Shown here: piece after piece, positions 22,940 to 35,515 of the stretch | How positions within the stretch are numbered: the first letter of the stretch is position 1 | How the letters are laid out: every line of letters starts with the position of its first letter | Assembly: GCA_951394405.1 (NCBI GenBank) | Contig: OX596339.1 | Span: forward strand, 1,922,001-1,986,000 | Source of the DNA: Coprinellus micaceus | Lineage: Eukaryota > Basidiomycota > Agaricomycetes > Agaricales > Psathyrellaceae | DNA: 64,000 nt | Direction of reading: 5' to 3' | Translations under genes and position numbers: made by a program | Notes under the pieces: generated by a model | What the model saw: only the letters and a program-made list of their open reading frames with translations | What the model was told of the DNA's origin: nothing | Databases searched by the model: none

Positions 22940-25270
22940 TAGAGTCGGTGGTGGAGTGGGCGAGAGGACAAAATGGCCAAGCGCCGTTATATACGCCGAC
23001 CCAATTCTCACCCTTGCCTTTTTCGGAATGTTTGTCGACAAATCTCGACCATCATGTTCCCGGATCTTGCACCTGTCCCTGAATGTTCGGGCCCTCTCCG
23101 CTGCCTTCCTGCCCATTTAATTGGGTGGATATGCCCAGGAAAATACCTCTGGTGCTCCCTGGACCCACCGCTTTATTTCTAGTGACTCTGGCTCTGCGTA
23201 ATGGGTGACTTGAAGCGCTTGGAAAGGTCTCAGATCAGGTCATGGGACGGGCCTCGTTCCCGTGACAATGACACGTTCGAATGGGCACTGCCCAGGTACT
23301 GGGAAAACGTTCTCACCATCCCTGGCACTTTGTCGCTACCCTGTACCGAACTGTACGCCCTTCTGGTAACACGTACCCGACCAAGATTCATGCTTGGATC
23401 CATCCGACCTACTCGCATGTAAATCTCTGCCAAGAGATCCTTGCTGTGACCCTCGTGGCCTCCCTGGTCTGTTCTTTGGGGACGCGTTATTCTTGTTCCA
23501 CCCTAGAACATACCGCTCTATTCTGGTACCTCTCAGAAGGCCAATCCCTGGATCGTCAGCAGAATATCACGTCAACTTCTCCTCATACGGCGCAAACGCT
23601 CTGGCCTACGTAAACCCACCTGCATTAGGTCCTAGTCTCTTCTCGTCCGTCAACAAGCTTCAGCAATCCAATTCAACCTTCTCGAAGGCGTTGTGCATCC
23701 GCACCTCATTAGTCCTTTCCTCGGTGTTTTACCCCACACGTCGGCGAAGCCTACTCCATGCTGGCGTAAAATAGCAGCCTTGATCATGATCAATGCATAG
23801 TATGAGCTTGTATGAGCCCGTCCTTCATTTGGGCTGAACGCCATCTTGACGCCTTCCCACCTCTTCGTGCTTCTTCTAAACAAACCTTAGAGCTTCGGAC
23901 GCATCCCCCCACCACCGCGATATGATCACGAGGGTCTATGTTTGGGGCTTGGACCCTCTAACATATAGGCTACTCTCAACCAATAGAGTGCCAGGACTTG
24001 CCGTTTTAAACGAGTTGCCACCGCCATTTTATGTGACGCCTCTGGACCTCGCGCTGCGTCACAGAGGAGCTCTGTATACAAGGAACCAGGATGTGAATGA
24101 AGCGGGTATGAAGTCAGCGAAGGGAGCCATGATTTCACGCTTGTCGTCAGGCCATAATATGTGGCGGAGGCGATGGAGGTTTTCTGTCAGGAAGGTTCGG
24201 CCAGATGTACCGCAGTACCCCAGATTGTGGCCAAGGACGGTCAGTTGGATCCGGGCGTTCGTCCAGACTCCAACTTATGTTTGAAAATCTAAGTATTCCC
24301 ATTGATCCATTCCATGATCTCCGAAATCTGTAAAGAGGACGGAACTTCATCTCGTCCGTTTCTGGTGCGCCCTGCTTCATGTGACCAGAAGGGCAAGATG
24401 GAGGTGTGGTAGACGTGCTTGCGACGATCCTAAGCGCGCTTCTTTCGTGCCAAACAAGTCCGCCGAGTCGGACACCCAAGACATCAGAATGGACGTCGAC
24501 TCTAACTTGGATGTTGGAACAGTCCCATTTTCTCAGCATCAAGCTTTGGGGATATTTCGAAACGGGGAGAACAATTCACGCCTTCCCTTTCAATAAGGCG
24601 AACTGGGGGTGTAATATTCCATCCTGCATCCCCCTGACACATTGACTCAATCCCGACGCCTCCCTTCTGTCAAACGTCCACTTGCTTGACTTCTTCACAA
24701 CTGAAAACCCTTTCCTTGGGGTTATGCTCCGCAGCAGACTCCAATATAACGGATACACATGACCTCCTCAAATATCACAATGCAATGTCAAAGACCCGTC
24801 CTCGGGCTCGCCTAACCCTCTTCCAAGTTTATTCTGATTTATCTCGCCTCGTTCCCGGGCAGCGTTTCAGCGGCGCCCACACGCGTCGACTATTATAATC
24901 GGCCGGCCGCCTCGCGCATTTCGAAGCTCACACCCTTCCCTCGTTACTCCATCCTTCCTTCATCGACCTCGCCGTTTTAATACTTTTCGAAACGACACGG
25001 ACCGCACCAATCGAATTTCGTGAAACACCCTACCTAGCGCTGATCGACGTATCCCTGGCGTGATGTTCCCAACACCCTACACAACTCTCCCGACTCGCAT
25101 TTGACCTGCCACTCGCCTTCAATGTGTGCATTTCTGGGGTTCCTTGGGTCTGGCTGAGCAGATGGTCATCCCGACTCTTCTACCGCATGCTACGTGTCCG
25201 ATCGCGGAGTCTGCGGGCCATGGCTAGCACGGGCGCTTAGGTCAACGCGTGCTCCACCCGCATCAGCGAG

Positions 25271-25585
25271 ATGCCGTCAACGCCAGAGCTAGCGCAGCAG
25301 CACATAGACTTGGAAGTATCCGACTATGTTCTCCCAGTCATTACCTCCTTGCCGGTGCTGGGCACCAACCTCTCGGTATTCAAATGTTGACCGTCGGAGT
25401 GGCGGCGCCTACATGTGGGTATTCTGGTGGGCTATTTGAACTGAACTGGACTCTGCGATGATTATGGTTACCTCGGTCAGCGAAAGGAGCACTCCAGGGA
25501 TGAGGCCTGGTTCCGCTCGCGCTCGATGTCGGACCGAGGTCCGTCGCTCTTAATTCCTAAGTGTCACTCAAACTTGGGCGCTTAG
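25271..25585 (+). pseudogene. Possible small gene or gene relic
   Basis: An ATG at 25271 opens 35 codons (MPSTPELAQQHIDLEVSDYV... ending TNLS). These could splice through a 105-nt GT-AG interval (25376-25480) to RKEHSRDEAWFRSRSMSDRG and stop at 25585, giving 69 residues. A different frame of the same DNA offers a competing first exon joined by a 62-nt intron, so the model is ambiguous. A TATAAT-like site and a pyrimidine-rich stretch lie near 24890-24960. No family is recognised. It may be the remnant of a decayed gene. Confidence 0.25.
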
Positions 25586-26159
25586 CAGGTCACCTGGATC
25601 GGCCGCGCCGTCCGACAAGCTTCTTTCCTCAGCCTTTTCATTTGAAAAGCGCCTCATGCGAGCTCCGGTCCAGAGTAAGTGGCTTTCAAACACACTCATA
25701 GGAATGGTGAACGCCGCAGGAATCTGAAATGATGTTACGTTTTTGTTTGCACAGCAAGTCGGGGGTTGGTCAGGAGGTTTGCACCGGCGCCGTCGGTGGC
25801 GGGACACTTGCGGGGGTCGATACGTGAATGGATGGAGCTCTGCTGACTGCGCCCTCCGGAATCGAGTCAGTGCTAGCGTTTGAAGCTTTCGGATATGTCT
25901 TCCGGGCGATGGAGTCATACACTCGGGAGGATCTCCAGAAACGTATTCGTGTTAGCGGAAGCCCACCGCCAACCAAACCCCAAAACAAAATTCATCCGGA
26001 GAGGCTCGATGCTATTCCTGGAGTCTAGGAGCAGCCAAACGTGTTTTTGGTTGCATGGACCAGATAGTAGCGGTGAATAGCCTGGTCACCACTGTTCCGT
26101 TGTACATTCCGAAACTGGCGACTTGGAACATTGGGTGCATAAGGCGCGCCTTCGAAGAA

Positions 26160-26180
26160 CCAAGTACTGCAAGTACTTGG
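26160..26180. repeat. Perfect inverted repeat, 9-bp arms
   Basis: CCAAGTACT and AGTACTTGG flank a 3-nt loop (GCA), and further complementary bases (GAACC / GGTTC) lie just outside. It could form a hairpin or bind a dimeric protein. It sits in the gene-poor region. Confidence 0.8.
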
Positions 26181-27136
26181 AGTGGTTCTGTCCACCAATC
26201 GGCATGGGTCTAGTACGTATGAGGGCCCCGACGCTTATGTAGGTGTTTCATCCAAGTCCCCCGAGGGATCAAGGGAGTGCTCCGGTGTCGCGTCCCGGCT
26301 GGGAGGGTAATTTGGTGGCGCTTCTTCCATGGAATTGTCGCCCCCAGTTCAGAGTGAAAGTGCTGCCTTCGAGAGGAAGGTTATAGAATTCCTTGGGTAC
26401 TGACCAACCTCGGCACTCTTGTGTGGTGGACTTTGCCCGTGCTTCTTGCCGCAGGAGAAATGAAGGGATGAGGACTACGAAGGATGTCCATGTCCTATTC
26501 TTGGTTCGATCCAACTCTTGGCCAAGGGGGTTTGGCAGGTTCGTACCGATATTTTGCCAAGGCCAAGTGTTGAAGCGCTATAGTTAGAGCGCGAAGCAGG
26601 GGTGGTTCCTGCCAAACGACGCCGACGGAAGAAGTCCATATGGTGAAGAACTTGCCCGCAGGGACATGAACCCAAAGTAGGCAGCAAAGTAATCTTCAGG
26701 GGCACAAATGTTGTGAGCGTGCCGTACACAATTGTTCTTCGCGAATCGAAAAGGAAGCTGGGGTCCTGGGGATCTCCCAGCGATTTGCACCTCGTTCCCG
26801 ACTCTATCCCCGTGATGCAATGTTACGTAGATGTGAATGGAGAGTGGGAGCTTAGAATAGCACGGTAAGAATTGAGGGTGGGGACAGCAAGACAAGAGAG
26901 GAGCCAAGAGCAGTAAGGTGAGGGAATGTGTGGGGGCAACCAAGAGTAATAATTAGATCCTTGTTACGCTAAACCAACGTGCGTACCGTGGTGCTGGCTT
27001 GCGCTCTCCCTAATATACGGGCAAGCTTTACGTGAATATGTCTCTGTCCGGGCGGCCGCACAGGTGGCAAGCCAACCCTGCTATACATACCCAAGATAGG
27101 TTGGTGTGAACCACCGAGGCCTATGGAATCAGCGCT

Positions 27137-27800
27137 CTACGGGCGAACGTAATACTCGTACTGCTGGAACATCCAGATGAGGGAAGTCGCTGTTCGTTGG
27201 GGGAGTTCCATCAGTTTACATGCATAGCGGGTTGAAAAGATGTGCACGAAGCTTACTGGAGACGATCACAGGGCTAATGACGCCTGGTAAAACCTTCGCA
27301 CTGCGGAAGATGAGGAGCTCGGACGAGAAGTGTCCGAAGGCGATGAGGTAGGTGAAGAGGGCCATGTCGTAGATGCTGGGCGCAGGGGTGAGGACTCCGT
27401 AGAATGCAGATACTAGTTGGGAGCCTTACGGTTTTGAGTTAATGTTGTAGGCCGCGTAGAAACGCACGACGGCCGAGACGAGCGTCCATGCTGCGAAGGT
27501 ACGTGCCTGGAGTGGGGTCACTGGGAACAAGAGGGAAGAAAAGGAAAGGACGCGTCGTCAGATGACCAGCGCATCGTGCGCAGGTGGAGCCCTATTCTCA
27601 CCAGTCGCAGTCCTATTGTAGAGCCTCTTCGTGAGGTCGAGGGTGATAAAGTTCTGCAGGGAATTGAACACAGCAGTCGTCGCGACGAGGAGCTGCCAGT
27701 ACGCGAGATAGCCCTCGGACTGGGGGAGATCTGTATCTTTTGTAAATTAGCGCCCATACGAGGGAGAAATGCGCGTACAAGGGAGGAGTTTGTCGAGCAT
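27137..27800 (-). CDS. ERG28: Ergosterol biosynthesis scaffold protein Erg28
   Basis: Erg28 is an ER membrane protein that tethers the sterol C-4 demethylation enzymes (Erg25, Erg26, Erg27). Five exons (27800-27779, 27730-27602, 27520-27430, 27375-27257, 27189-27137) give exactly 137 residues, the usual size. The sequence MLDKLLPYLPQSEGYLAYW is followed by four hydrophobic segments. Family blocks include AVFNSLQNFITLDLTKRLYN, TFAAWTLVSAVVRFYAAYNI, FTYLIAFGHFSSELLIFRSA and the end SLIWMFQQYEYYVRP. The first exon is only 22 nt. The gene is head to head with the large Ser/Pro-rich gene at 27955. Confidence 0.93.
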
Positions 27801-27954
27801 GGGTGGGAGAGAAAGGAGGGAGAAGGACGTGGCTTGCATCAAGTGTATTGAACTCGGCTGATGGTATTACAAACGTATGTAATTGATTTCAGGAACGAGC
27901 GAACCAGACCCTGCCGACCCGCAAGTGCTGCCATCGCCGTTGTTATGCGCCTCC
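27801..27954. promoter_or_regulatory. Compact bidirectional promoter (ERG28 / Ser-Pro-rich gene)
   Basis: Only 154 bp separate the two divergent start codons. An intron-like GTATGT...TTTCAG stretch at 27876-27892 may belong to the 5' leader of the rightward gene. Co-regulation is possible but untested. Confidence 0.55.
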
Positions 27955-30900
27955 ATGGCCTCGTCGCTGGTCCCGTCACCGCCTTCCGCGAAGCTCCCCG
28001 CAAGCGATAGTGTCACCGTCCAACGCCCACCTTCTATCCGAAGCGTCGCTTCCAGCACCTCCAGCTCTGCCAGCGGCGTCTCCCTTTCTCGCAAACCGCG
28101 TATTCGGCCGCGCTCCAGGACGGTGACAGGAGCGTCGACGGCGCCCATAACGCGGCCACTCGAGGTTGAAGTCCCAGAGTTGCCCTACCTTGGCATCGAC
28201 CTCGTGCGGGAGCCATCCCCTATCAGGTATTCCGAGTCCGAAGGTGAAGGCAGCTTGGCAGAGAAGCAGCCAGCCATGCCTCAACTTTCACCACGACACC
28301 CCTCGGATGGACTCGAACACGACGCGCAGAGCTCTGGGACCTCCAGCACACATAACAGCGACCTTGGCGGGGTGGAGACGACGTTCGTGGGCAGCCAGCT
28401 CTCTCCTGAGCTGAAGGACGGAAAGACGGTGTGTATCGCGACAGTGGGCTTGACTATACGCGTGCTAACTTTAACTTGGACTTTGCCTGGACCGATTCTT
28501 ACCAGCCTACAAAAGCCACGTTCGCCGAGTCCCTTCAGTCGACTTCGAGCTTACCACCGCCTAGCACCCACTCTTATCCCCCGGCCAGTCCACAGGCCCT
28601 TCCAGCACGCACACACCATGCCCGGTACAACCCACCTCCCTCAGCCTTCTCGCGCGACCCCACACTCCCCAACGTTCGCGACTCTGTTTCCACCCACGTC
28701 TCTGGCACAACATCTTCGTCTCTCTACCCCTTATCTACATCCTACTCTTCGAACAGGCAATCATCTGGCACTGCACCAGAGTCACCTGAGCCACCAAGTC
28801 CACGGTCTATGAGCTATTCAGAAGGTGATATCCACCACATTCCCCACCGCCACCTCGACGGGTTCAAGGGCGAGATGATAAACGCGCAGGAGTTCGACGG
28901 TGACGACGTAGCATATCGGTTGCAACTTCTTGTGCGGAACAATTACTTTCTCCCGCCTGCCCATTCCAAGCCATCGCCCTCGGATTTCGCTCCGTCCTCC
29001 TTACCTTCGAAGAAGCCCTCTAAATCCTTCTCCAAGCCCCCAACGCCAACTGCTGGATTCCTCGACTTGTTTAGAGGCGCCAAGTCAAAATCGAAGCCCA
29101 CCACACCCACGGGTTCACCCCACCTGGACGCCCCGCCACCGATGCTTCGAGCAACGTCGGACTCAATTACGATGGGGGCCCATGGACAATCACGACACCA
29201 TGGACAGAGTACATCCGCGGGTCAGTCACCGAGGACTCTTTCAAGGCCTGCTTCGAGAGGGAGGGTCGTGGTGGTGAGAGAGAAGATGCAGGATATTGCA
29301 GTTGCGGCCAAGCAAGCTGAACAGGACTTGAAGACGAAAGGGGTTCATCAGCCTCACTACGCAGCCCAGCCTCCAGCGCAGGATGTCTTCGACCCTACGG
29401 ACGTGATTGATCCCACAGATGCGGTCGACGTCCCACCTCCGTCTGCTTCCTATCCTTTCGCAGTACAGGCCTCTGCCTTACATGGCCTTGGCGTACAAGA
29501 GTCCCTTGGTGCGGCTATTCTGGCCGACAGGCTGCCACCACCCCGTAGTCCTGATATGAGCGGCATGGAGTCGAGCTTCAACATGAGTCTCTTCGGAGGG
29601 GTGATGGACGAGGCTGAGAATGGATGGCGGAAGTTGCTCCTGCACCAAGCAGTGCAGAACAGCTATGACACGACACCGAACCACACGCCTGACATCTCCA
29701 TGTCTCTATCGACCGCCGCGGGTTTAAGGAATATGGCCTCGTTCGAGCATAATATCTCTTCGTTCGACCAGAAGAAGATGTTGGGTATCTCTACACCCGC
29801 TGAAAGCCCGGCACCGAGGAGAAGGCGAGCGAAGAGCGCCGCACCAAGTCCAGACGCGAAGAATAGGCGTGGCGGAGTGTTTGACGACCCTGACATCGCG
29901 GAGCTGGTGCAACCCTTGCCTGTCGTTCCTGGGCATCGTCGGTCGACATCTAAAGGCGACTCAAAGCAATCAAATGGCTCCAAGTTGATCCCCAGTCCAG
30001 TACCATTCCCGCCTTCGTCGTCCTCCTCCCCATCTGCCCCTCAACAATCCCAGAAGGCAGTAGGAAAGCGACCTGCGACGGGTAACTCTCTTGCAGTACC
30101 GGATCGGACAGTATCTGCCGACTCTCGTACCTCGAGCTACATTCCTCCACGCGTCGACACGCCTTCGAGCCCTCTGACACCTCTATCACCTCCCCCGCGT
30201 CGACAGCCCTTCGGTCAAACATTGCAATCTACATCACATACCGATCTCCCATCACAGCCTCAAGGGTCCAGTCAGGAATGGGGAGACTCATCGCGGTCAC
30301 ATGGTTCCCTTCGACGCGTACACTCGTCCCCTATGCTCGCGGACACTGAGCCTATCACTCGCCGGCAAGCTTCACATCCGCCACTCCCAAGTCCCCTCCA
30401 TTCTCGCGCGTACCCTGAACCTCTCCAGCTGGACTCTCACCCGAGTTCCAGAATCGTATCGACACGGACGACAATGTCGTTCGATACCGTACGCGACTCA
30501 CATGGTGGAATGTCAGCTGCGCCATCCATCTACTCAGATGACGAGATCATGTACGAAGACAGCGCGGTCCCTCGGAGGAGCCTTGCGCTGTCGGCTGTCA
30601 TGGGTAGACCTTCGATGTCACAGTCCGAGTACTCGCAGTCGAGCGCAAGTCCAACGACGAGTGCGTTCCAGGAGGCACTGAATGGGCCGGGGTGGCATAC
30701 ATCGAGGTCGTCCCTGCGTAGTCGCTCCCAGCTCAGCCTTCATCAGGACGATACTCTTGTCCACCGCGACCTCTCGGATGCGAGCGCCCCTGCGCCACGG
30801 AGGGATGAGACGATGTCGCCACCTCCACGCGTTTCTTCGAGTCTCGCGCATTTCCCTTCGCTCCCCGCGCCGCCCAACCGTAGTCGAGGTCGCCATGCTC

Positions 30901-32105
30901 CCTCTGCTTTCCCTCAAATTTTCGGATCGTCCTCAAGTTTCCCAAATCCGCAACAACCTCGGCCGTTCAATGTCCGTTCACAGAGTATTGATTCGACAGC
31001 GACGACTGAGCCTGATCAAGAAGAGGGGCAAACGATCGAGTTCACCGAGCCTGAACCTACCACTCCTCCTGTCCCCTTCTCTGACCTCCCTCAAAGCCCA
31101 CAAAACCAGGATTTGCACTCCCGCGGCCTCACCTTGGACCTTCCCCGCCGGTCTCCTTTTGTTGAGAACCCTCAGCCTTCTCCCACGGCCTTCTTCGACT
31201 CCGTAGAGACGCAGCCTAACGCCCTTGACGAACTCGAGTCTTCTGACGAAGAGAGTGAGGATGGGGACCAGGTGAACGAAATGCAGGCCAGAGCAAGAGC
31301 ACATCCGCCCCCTTCGTTCCTCAGCCAGGATTCGCCATCGCGATCGAGAGTGAATTCGACAGCGTCGGCGCCTGTACCTCGGTCACCTCTTGGTATGAAG
31401 TTCACGAATAACTCTGCGCCGTACGTTAGCGGCAGCCGGTCCCCGCCGCCGCTTCCTCTCCCGTTGCTGACACCGGTGGGAAGTGGTGGTTTAGGCCAAC
31501 AATCGAATCTGAAGCTTAGGCAACCAGTTGGGAATAACCCGAAGCAGGGGAAGTACTTTGCCGATAGGGCGAAGAGCGACGGGGAGAGTGCGCTGGATTT
31601 CTACAGGCTCAAGCGTACCGGGACTAGTGCGAGCGCACCGAACTCGAGCTCAAGTAGCAGCTCCTTGGCTAGCGGGATCGTTGGTGCAGGGTTGCTTGCA
31701 GGTGGGCTAGGAGGGGGGCCGATGGGTGGAAGTGGGAGTTTGACCCCGGGGACAGCATCGGCGAGGGCGAGCGAGGAGACTAGATTGAGTTTGGATCCGG
31801 GACGACCTTCGTTTGCGGGTACGGTTTCCAGCGTGGGAACAGCGTCGAGTGCGAGGAGTGAGGAGGTGAGGAAGTTGGATGGGATGCTGAGAGATCATAT
31901 GGAGGCGGAGAAGGAGCAGATTAAGAGGATTGCGACAGAGATGAAGGGGGGGAGAGGGGGCACTGGGACAAGGAGTGCAGGCTCGACGCCCATGGTCCCT
32001 CCGACGGTCCCGAGTGCTCTGAAGCAGAGTCAGCTCCCGCCACCCGAGGTTATGGTGACGGAGGAACCGGAGGAGGTTGAGACGACACCTCTGGGGTCGT
32101 CGTAA
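27955..32105 (+). CDS. Large intrinsically disordered Ser/Pro-rich protein
   Basis: A two-exon model (27955-28382 and 28445-32105) gives exactly 1362 residues. No named domain was recognised. The start MASSLVPSPPSAKLP is followed by a basic patch (SRKPRIRPRSRTVTG) and the conserved-looking LPYLGIDLVREPSPIRYSES. After the intron come YTRANFNLDFAWTDSY and a more ordered block, EFDGDDVAYRLQLLVRNNYF. The rest is dominated by Ser, Pro, Thr and Arg, with many SP/TP sites that could be phosphorylated by proline-directed kinases. Near the C-terminus are YFADRAKSDGESALDFYRLK and a short helix, MLRDHMEAEKEQIKRIATEM. The composition suggests a signalling or cytoskeletal scaffold, which is inference only. 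The intron (62 nt, GTTCGT...ACAG) is the only GT-AG pair that reconciles the two open frames. Confidence 0.75.
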
Positions 32106-33575
32106 GTTGGACACATGTTTTCTTGCTCTTTTCGTGGTATCCACACGTTTGTACACGCTAACCGTTCTCATTCTAATCCGACATACCATGCTATTAGTAC
32201 TACTACCCACACCCGTGCGATTGCACGATACACACGCTCCTTTGGTCTATTTATATGCTCGCTACTTAACTCTTTACTTCCCGATTCCTAGTTCCTTTGT
32301 CTCTCTTTCAGGCCACCGAACATACCTTCAACTTCGCTTTGTGCACCTTCATATTTTGACTCCCGTTTACATCTACATCCACCCCGCTTTCGCGGGTCCT
32401 GTTTAGCAACGGCCAACTGGCAACATCTATCCTTGCACATCTTACTGCCTATCTACAATCTTGTTCCGAGTCTGGACATATCTCGCTACATCTCTTCACA
32501 TTCATCGCCCGATTTTACAAGCAAAACAAACCGCTGGGTCGGTCAATTTCTTCGTGTCACCCGGACATAGTAGACTCGACTATTCGAAGCTATTTTTCTT
32601 GATCCAGGAGCACCAGCGTCGACGAACTGACAGGTGGGTGCTGTTTGCTCGGAGGGGCTGTTTTGGTGGGAACGTTTAGGCTCCCTCCCTCCCAGTTTGT
32701 TTGCTTGAGCCACCCTCATACTACACTACAGCAAGAATCAGTAATCAGGTAGGGGTACAGAATTTGACCAAGCAGCCTCTCGGTGCGCTTGGTCCTTTGG
32801 CATCCTCACCAGTGGTTCCCTCGGCAACTCGGTAGGGAACCAATACCATAAGCTCTTCTAACCCTAGCGGAACCGCACTTGGGATGGGGAATTCTCTGCC
32901 TTGCGCAGCAATCAAGAGCAATCACGGCTAAACTGCTATAGACGCCTGTACTTCCGGCATCCATTCAAGTTGGAAGCTGCGGTATCCCTCCGCGTTGTAA
33001 TGGACTACAATCGCCATGGCGTTCTAAAATTTCCTGTCAATTGGTGTGCTTGTGGGGCCATGCTCGTTCATACTGCAGCCCACATAATGGGGCTTGCCGA
33101 GTGTCTGGAGCCTGGACTGTGGCAGCGGGCGCCTGCTGTGATGCGTGTGGCTGTCAATCAACGCAATAGCCGCGCAGTTGGCTGGGCCGATCCCAACTTG
33201 AACCTGTGCCTCCACCTTCAAGTTCACGTGTGCCAGAGTCAGCAGCGAAGCCAAATCGTCACCGCCCTGAGGACGACGTAATAGCGGCGTGTGAGTGGAG
33301 TAGTATAAATAGTAGGGTGTTGGTGTTGGGGGTTATATCTTTTACTGACCTTCTTCTCTCTCTTCCCCGTCCCCGCAGTCCAGCACCACCAACTCTCCCC
33401 AACATAGGACAAAGGGCAGGCAGGCATGTCTTCTGGCGAGTTTTTGGGCTGAGTCGTACCACGGAATTGAGCTCAATGTTTGCTGGGTTTAGATACTCGA
33501 GAACCGAAGCTCAACGACGCTACAAGCGTTCAGTTTTCGCCCTCGTCACCCACCCCGCTATACTCGCCTCTCGTG
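32106..33575. other. Intergenic region upstream of the Ca2+/H+ exchanger gene
   Basis: About 1.5 kb holds the pyrimidine-rich 3' untranslated region of the previous gene and the promoter of the exchanger gene. A TATAAATA element lies near 33302-33309. No further gene is supported. Confidence 0.6.
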
Positions 33576-35515
33576 ATGACTGAAGAGCAAAAACAAGATG
33601 TTCGAATGCACGAGTCGATTTCTGCGCAGTCGACAGCAGTCGCGAGCACGTCCAACCATGCCAACGGCGGCCCCACGCCGCGTCGCCACACCACCAGAGT
33701 TTCAACACTGTCGCAGCTAAGGGAAAGAACCCAGGAAATTTTCAAGCCGTCGAAGAAGATTGCAGCGGAACCCACAGCGTTGAGGAGCATTTGGAATTTC
33801 TGGACGTCGTCTTGTGCGTACAATCCTTGCATTCGTGTTTAAGGGTCCGTTTGACTCGAATTTCGTTCAGACCTGAACGTCCTGCTGGTCTTCATCCCCA
33901 TCTCCGTGCGTGGCGCAATTTCTCTACCTCTAGCAGGTCTAACCTTTCCTCCTTCAGTGGGTCCTCCACTTCGTACTCCACGAAGACGAGAGCCATCGCA
34001 AAGATATCGCGGTATTCATCAGTGAGCGCTTATTCTCTCCTTGGCATCATCCCAGCCAAGCCCTTGCTCACGTTATGCCCAGCCTCTTTCATCGCCATCA
34101 TTCCCCTCGCCAAGCTCCTCGGTTTTGCAACGGAGGAGCTCTCACTGCGCGTTGGACAGACCCTGGCAGGGCTGCTGAACGCTACTTTGGTGCGCCAGCT
34201 CACACAGCCTTCTAGCCTCGCGGCAATAAGCTGATTACCCCACAGGGAAATGCTGTAGAACTTATCGTCGCAGTAAGCGCCCGTTATGGTCTAGCCGCTT
34301 GGAGCTCGGTCCTCATCTTGTTTCCCCCAGATTATTGCTCTCGTCAAATGTGAGCTGCGTGTTGTGCAGGCATCCCTAGTAGGGTCTATCCTGAGCAATT
34401 TGCGTGAGCACTCGTCCTCCCATTTTTCCCTGCCTTCCAGCTCATTCCTTTGTAGTCCTCGTCCTCGGAATGTGCTTTTTCGCTGGTGGCATGCGCTTCT
34501 CAGAACAGGGCTTCGGGATCTCCGCCACCCAACTCAACTCCTCCCTCCTTACCGTCAGCGTCATCGCTGTTCTCCTCCCTGCCTCGTTCCACTTCTCCGT
34601 TCCCGACCTCGACGACGCCACTGAGGCCCTCGACATCCTCGCGGTCTCTCATGGCGTTTCAATCATCCTCCTCGTCATCTATGTCGGCTATCTGATATTT
34701 CAGCTCTTCTCTCATGCGAACCTCTACGAGGATACGGGTGACCATGTCTTCCGGAGCACGGGTTACCATGCAGACAAGAAGAAGCAGGTGAAGAGGCTTG
34801 GGAGGGCTGTTGGGAATGCAATGAGGTTCAGGAAGGAGAAAGCTCCGAGTCCTGCAGCTCATACTAACGGTGATATGGAGTTGGCCGATGTGGACCTAGA
34901 GGGTAATGGGACGAGGTCGGAGAATGAGGAAATCGAGGGGGAAGAGCACGAGACTCCGTCCATGAATCTTTGGGTGTGCATTGGCAGCTTAGTCGTGACC
35001 ACTGTCCTCGTTGCCGTCACCGCCGAGTGGCTCGTCGGCTCGATTAACGGAATTACGAGCACGGGAAAAATTAGCAAGGAATTTGTGGGTATGATCCTCC
35101 TCCCCATTGTTGGGAATGCCGCAGAGCACTTGACGGCCGTGACTGTGTCCGTCAAGGACAAGTTGACCCTCTCGCTTGGAGTTGCCGTTGGTTCAAGTAT
35201 TGTGAGTCTTGCTTTCACCTCCCCCCGAGTCCGCCAAAACGACTGACCACCCTCCAACAGCAAATCGCCCTCTTCGTCATCCCATTCGTCATCACACTGG
35301 GATGGATCCTGGGCAAGCCCTTAACCCTTCTTTTCGACCCCTACGAATCCGTTGCCCTCTTCTTGTCCGTCCTCACAGTCAACTACGTTGTGCAAGACGG
35401 CAAGTCCAATTGGCTCGAAGGCTTCATCCTCATTTGCCTATATATCATCCTCGCCGTGACGTTCTGGTTCTACCCGGGCTCCGATCCTTCGGGTGTCCTC
35501 GCCCAATGTCATTAG
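33576..35515 (+). CDS. Vacuolar Ca2+/H+ exchanger (CAX/VCX1 family)
   Basis: The protein sequesters cytosolic Ca2+ into the vacuole in exchange for protons. The start at 33576 (MTEEQKQDVRMHES) opens a hydrophilic N-terminus. About eleven membrane segments follow. Both signature cation-binding motifs are present: GNAVELIVAIIALVKCELRV in the first half and LLPIVGNAAEHLTAVTVSVK in the second, related as the usual inverted repeat. An acidic loop (ADVDLEGNGTRSENEEIEGE) separates the halves, as in fungal CAX. The first motif straddles splice sites: GNAVELIVA is encoded by a 27-nt micro-exon at 34246-34272. The protein ends with a last membrane helix and VLAQCH. The 3' end faces the hydratase gene 254 bp away. 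Confidence 0.92.

Larger units (their letters stand above)
22940..27136. other. 4.2-kb gene-poor region
   Basis: This is by far the longest stretch without a confident gene. Frames are short and broken on both strands. One weak gene-like piece lies at 25271-25585 and one perfect palindrome at 26160-26180, both listed separately. No terminal repeats, target-site duplications or transposase/reverse-transcriptase motifs were recognised. The first ~180 bp next to 22939 should be the promoter of the F-box/LRR gene. Confidence 0.6.

Noticed and set aside
22940..23116. Extending the F-box/LRR protein to the upstream ATG at 23116
   Set aside because: A TATATAA-like element lies inside the extension, and the added residues are arginine-rich without resemblance to family members.
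26495..26525. GGTTCGATCC stretch resembling a tRNA T-loop
   Set aside because: No matching acceptor stem, D-arm or anticodon arm could be folded around it on either strand.
28421..28445. GT dinucleotide insertion causing a true frameshift in the Ser/Pro-rich gene
   Set aside because: A normal-length GT-AG intron explains the frame change and gives an exact codon count.
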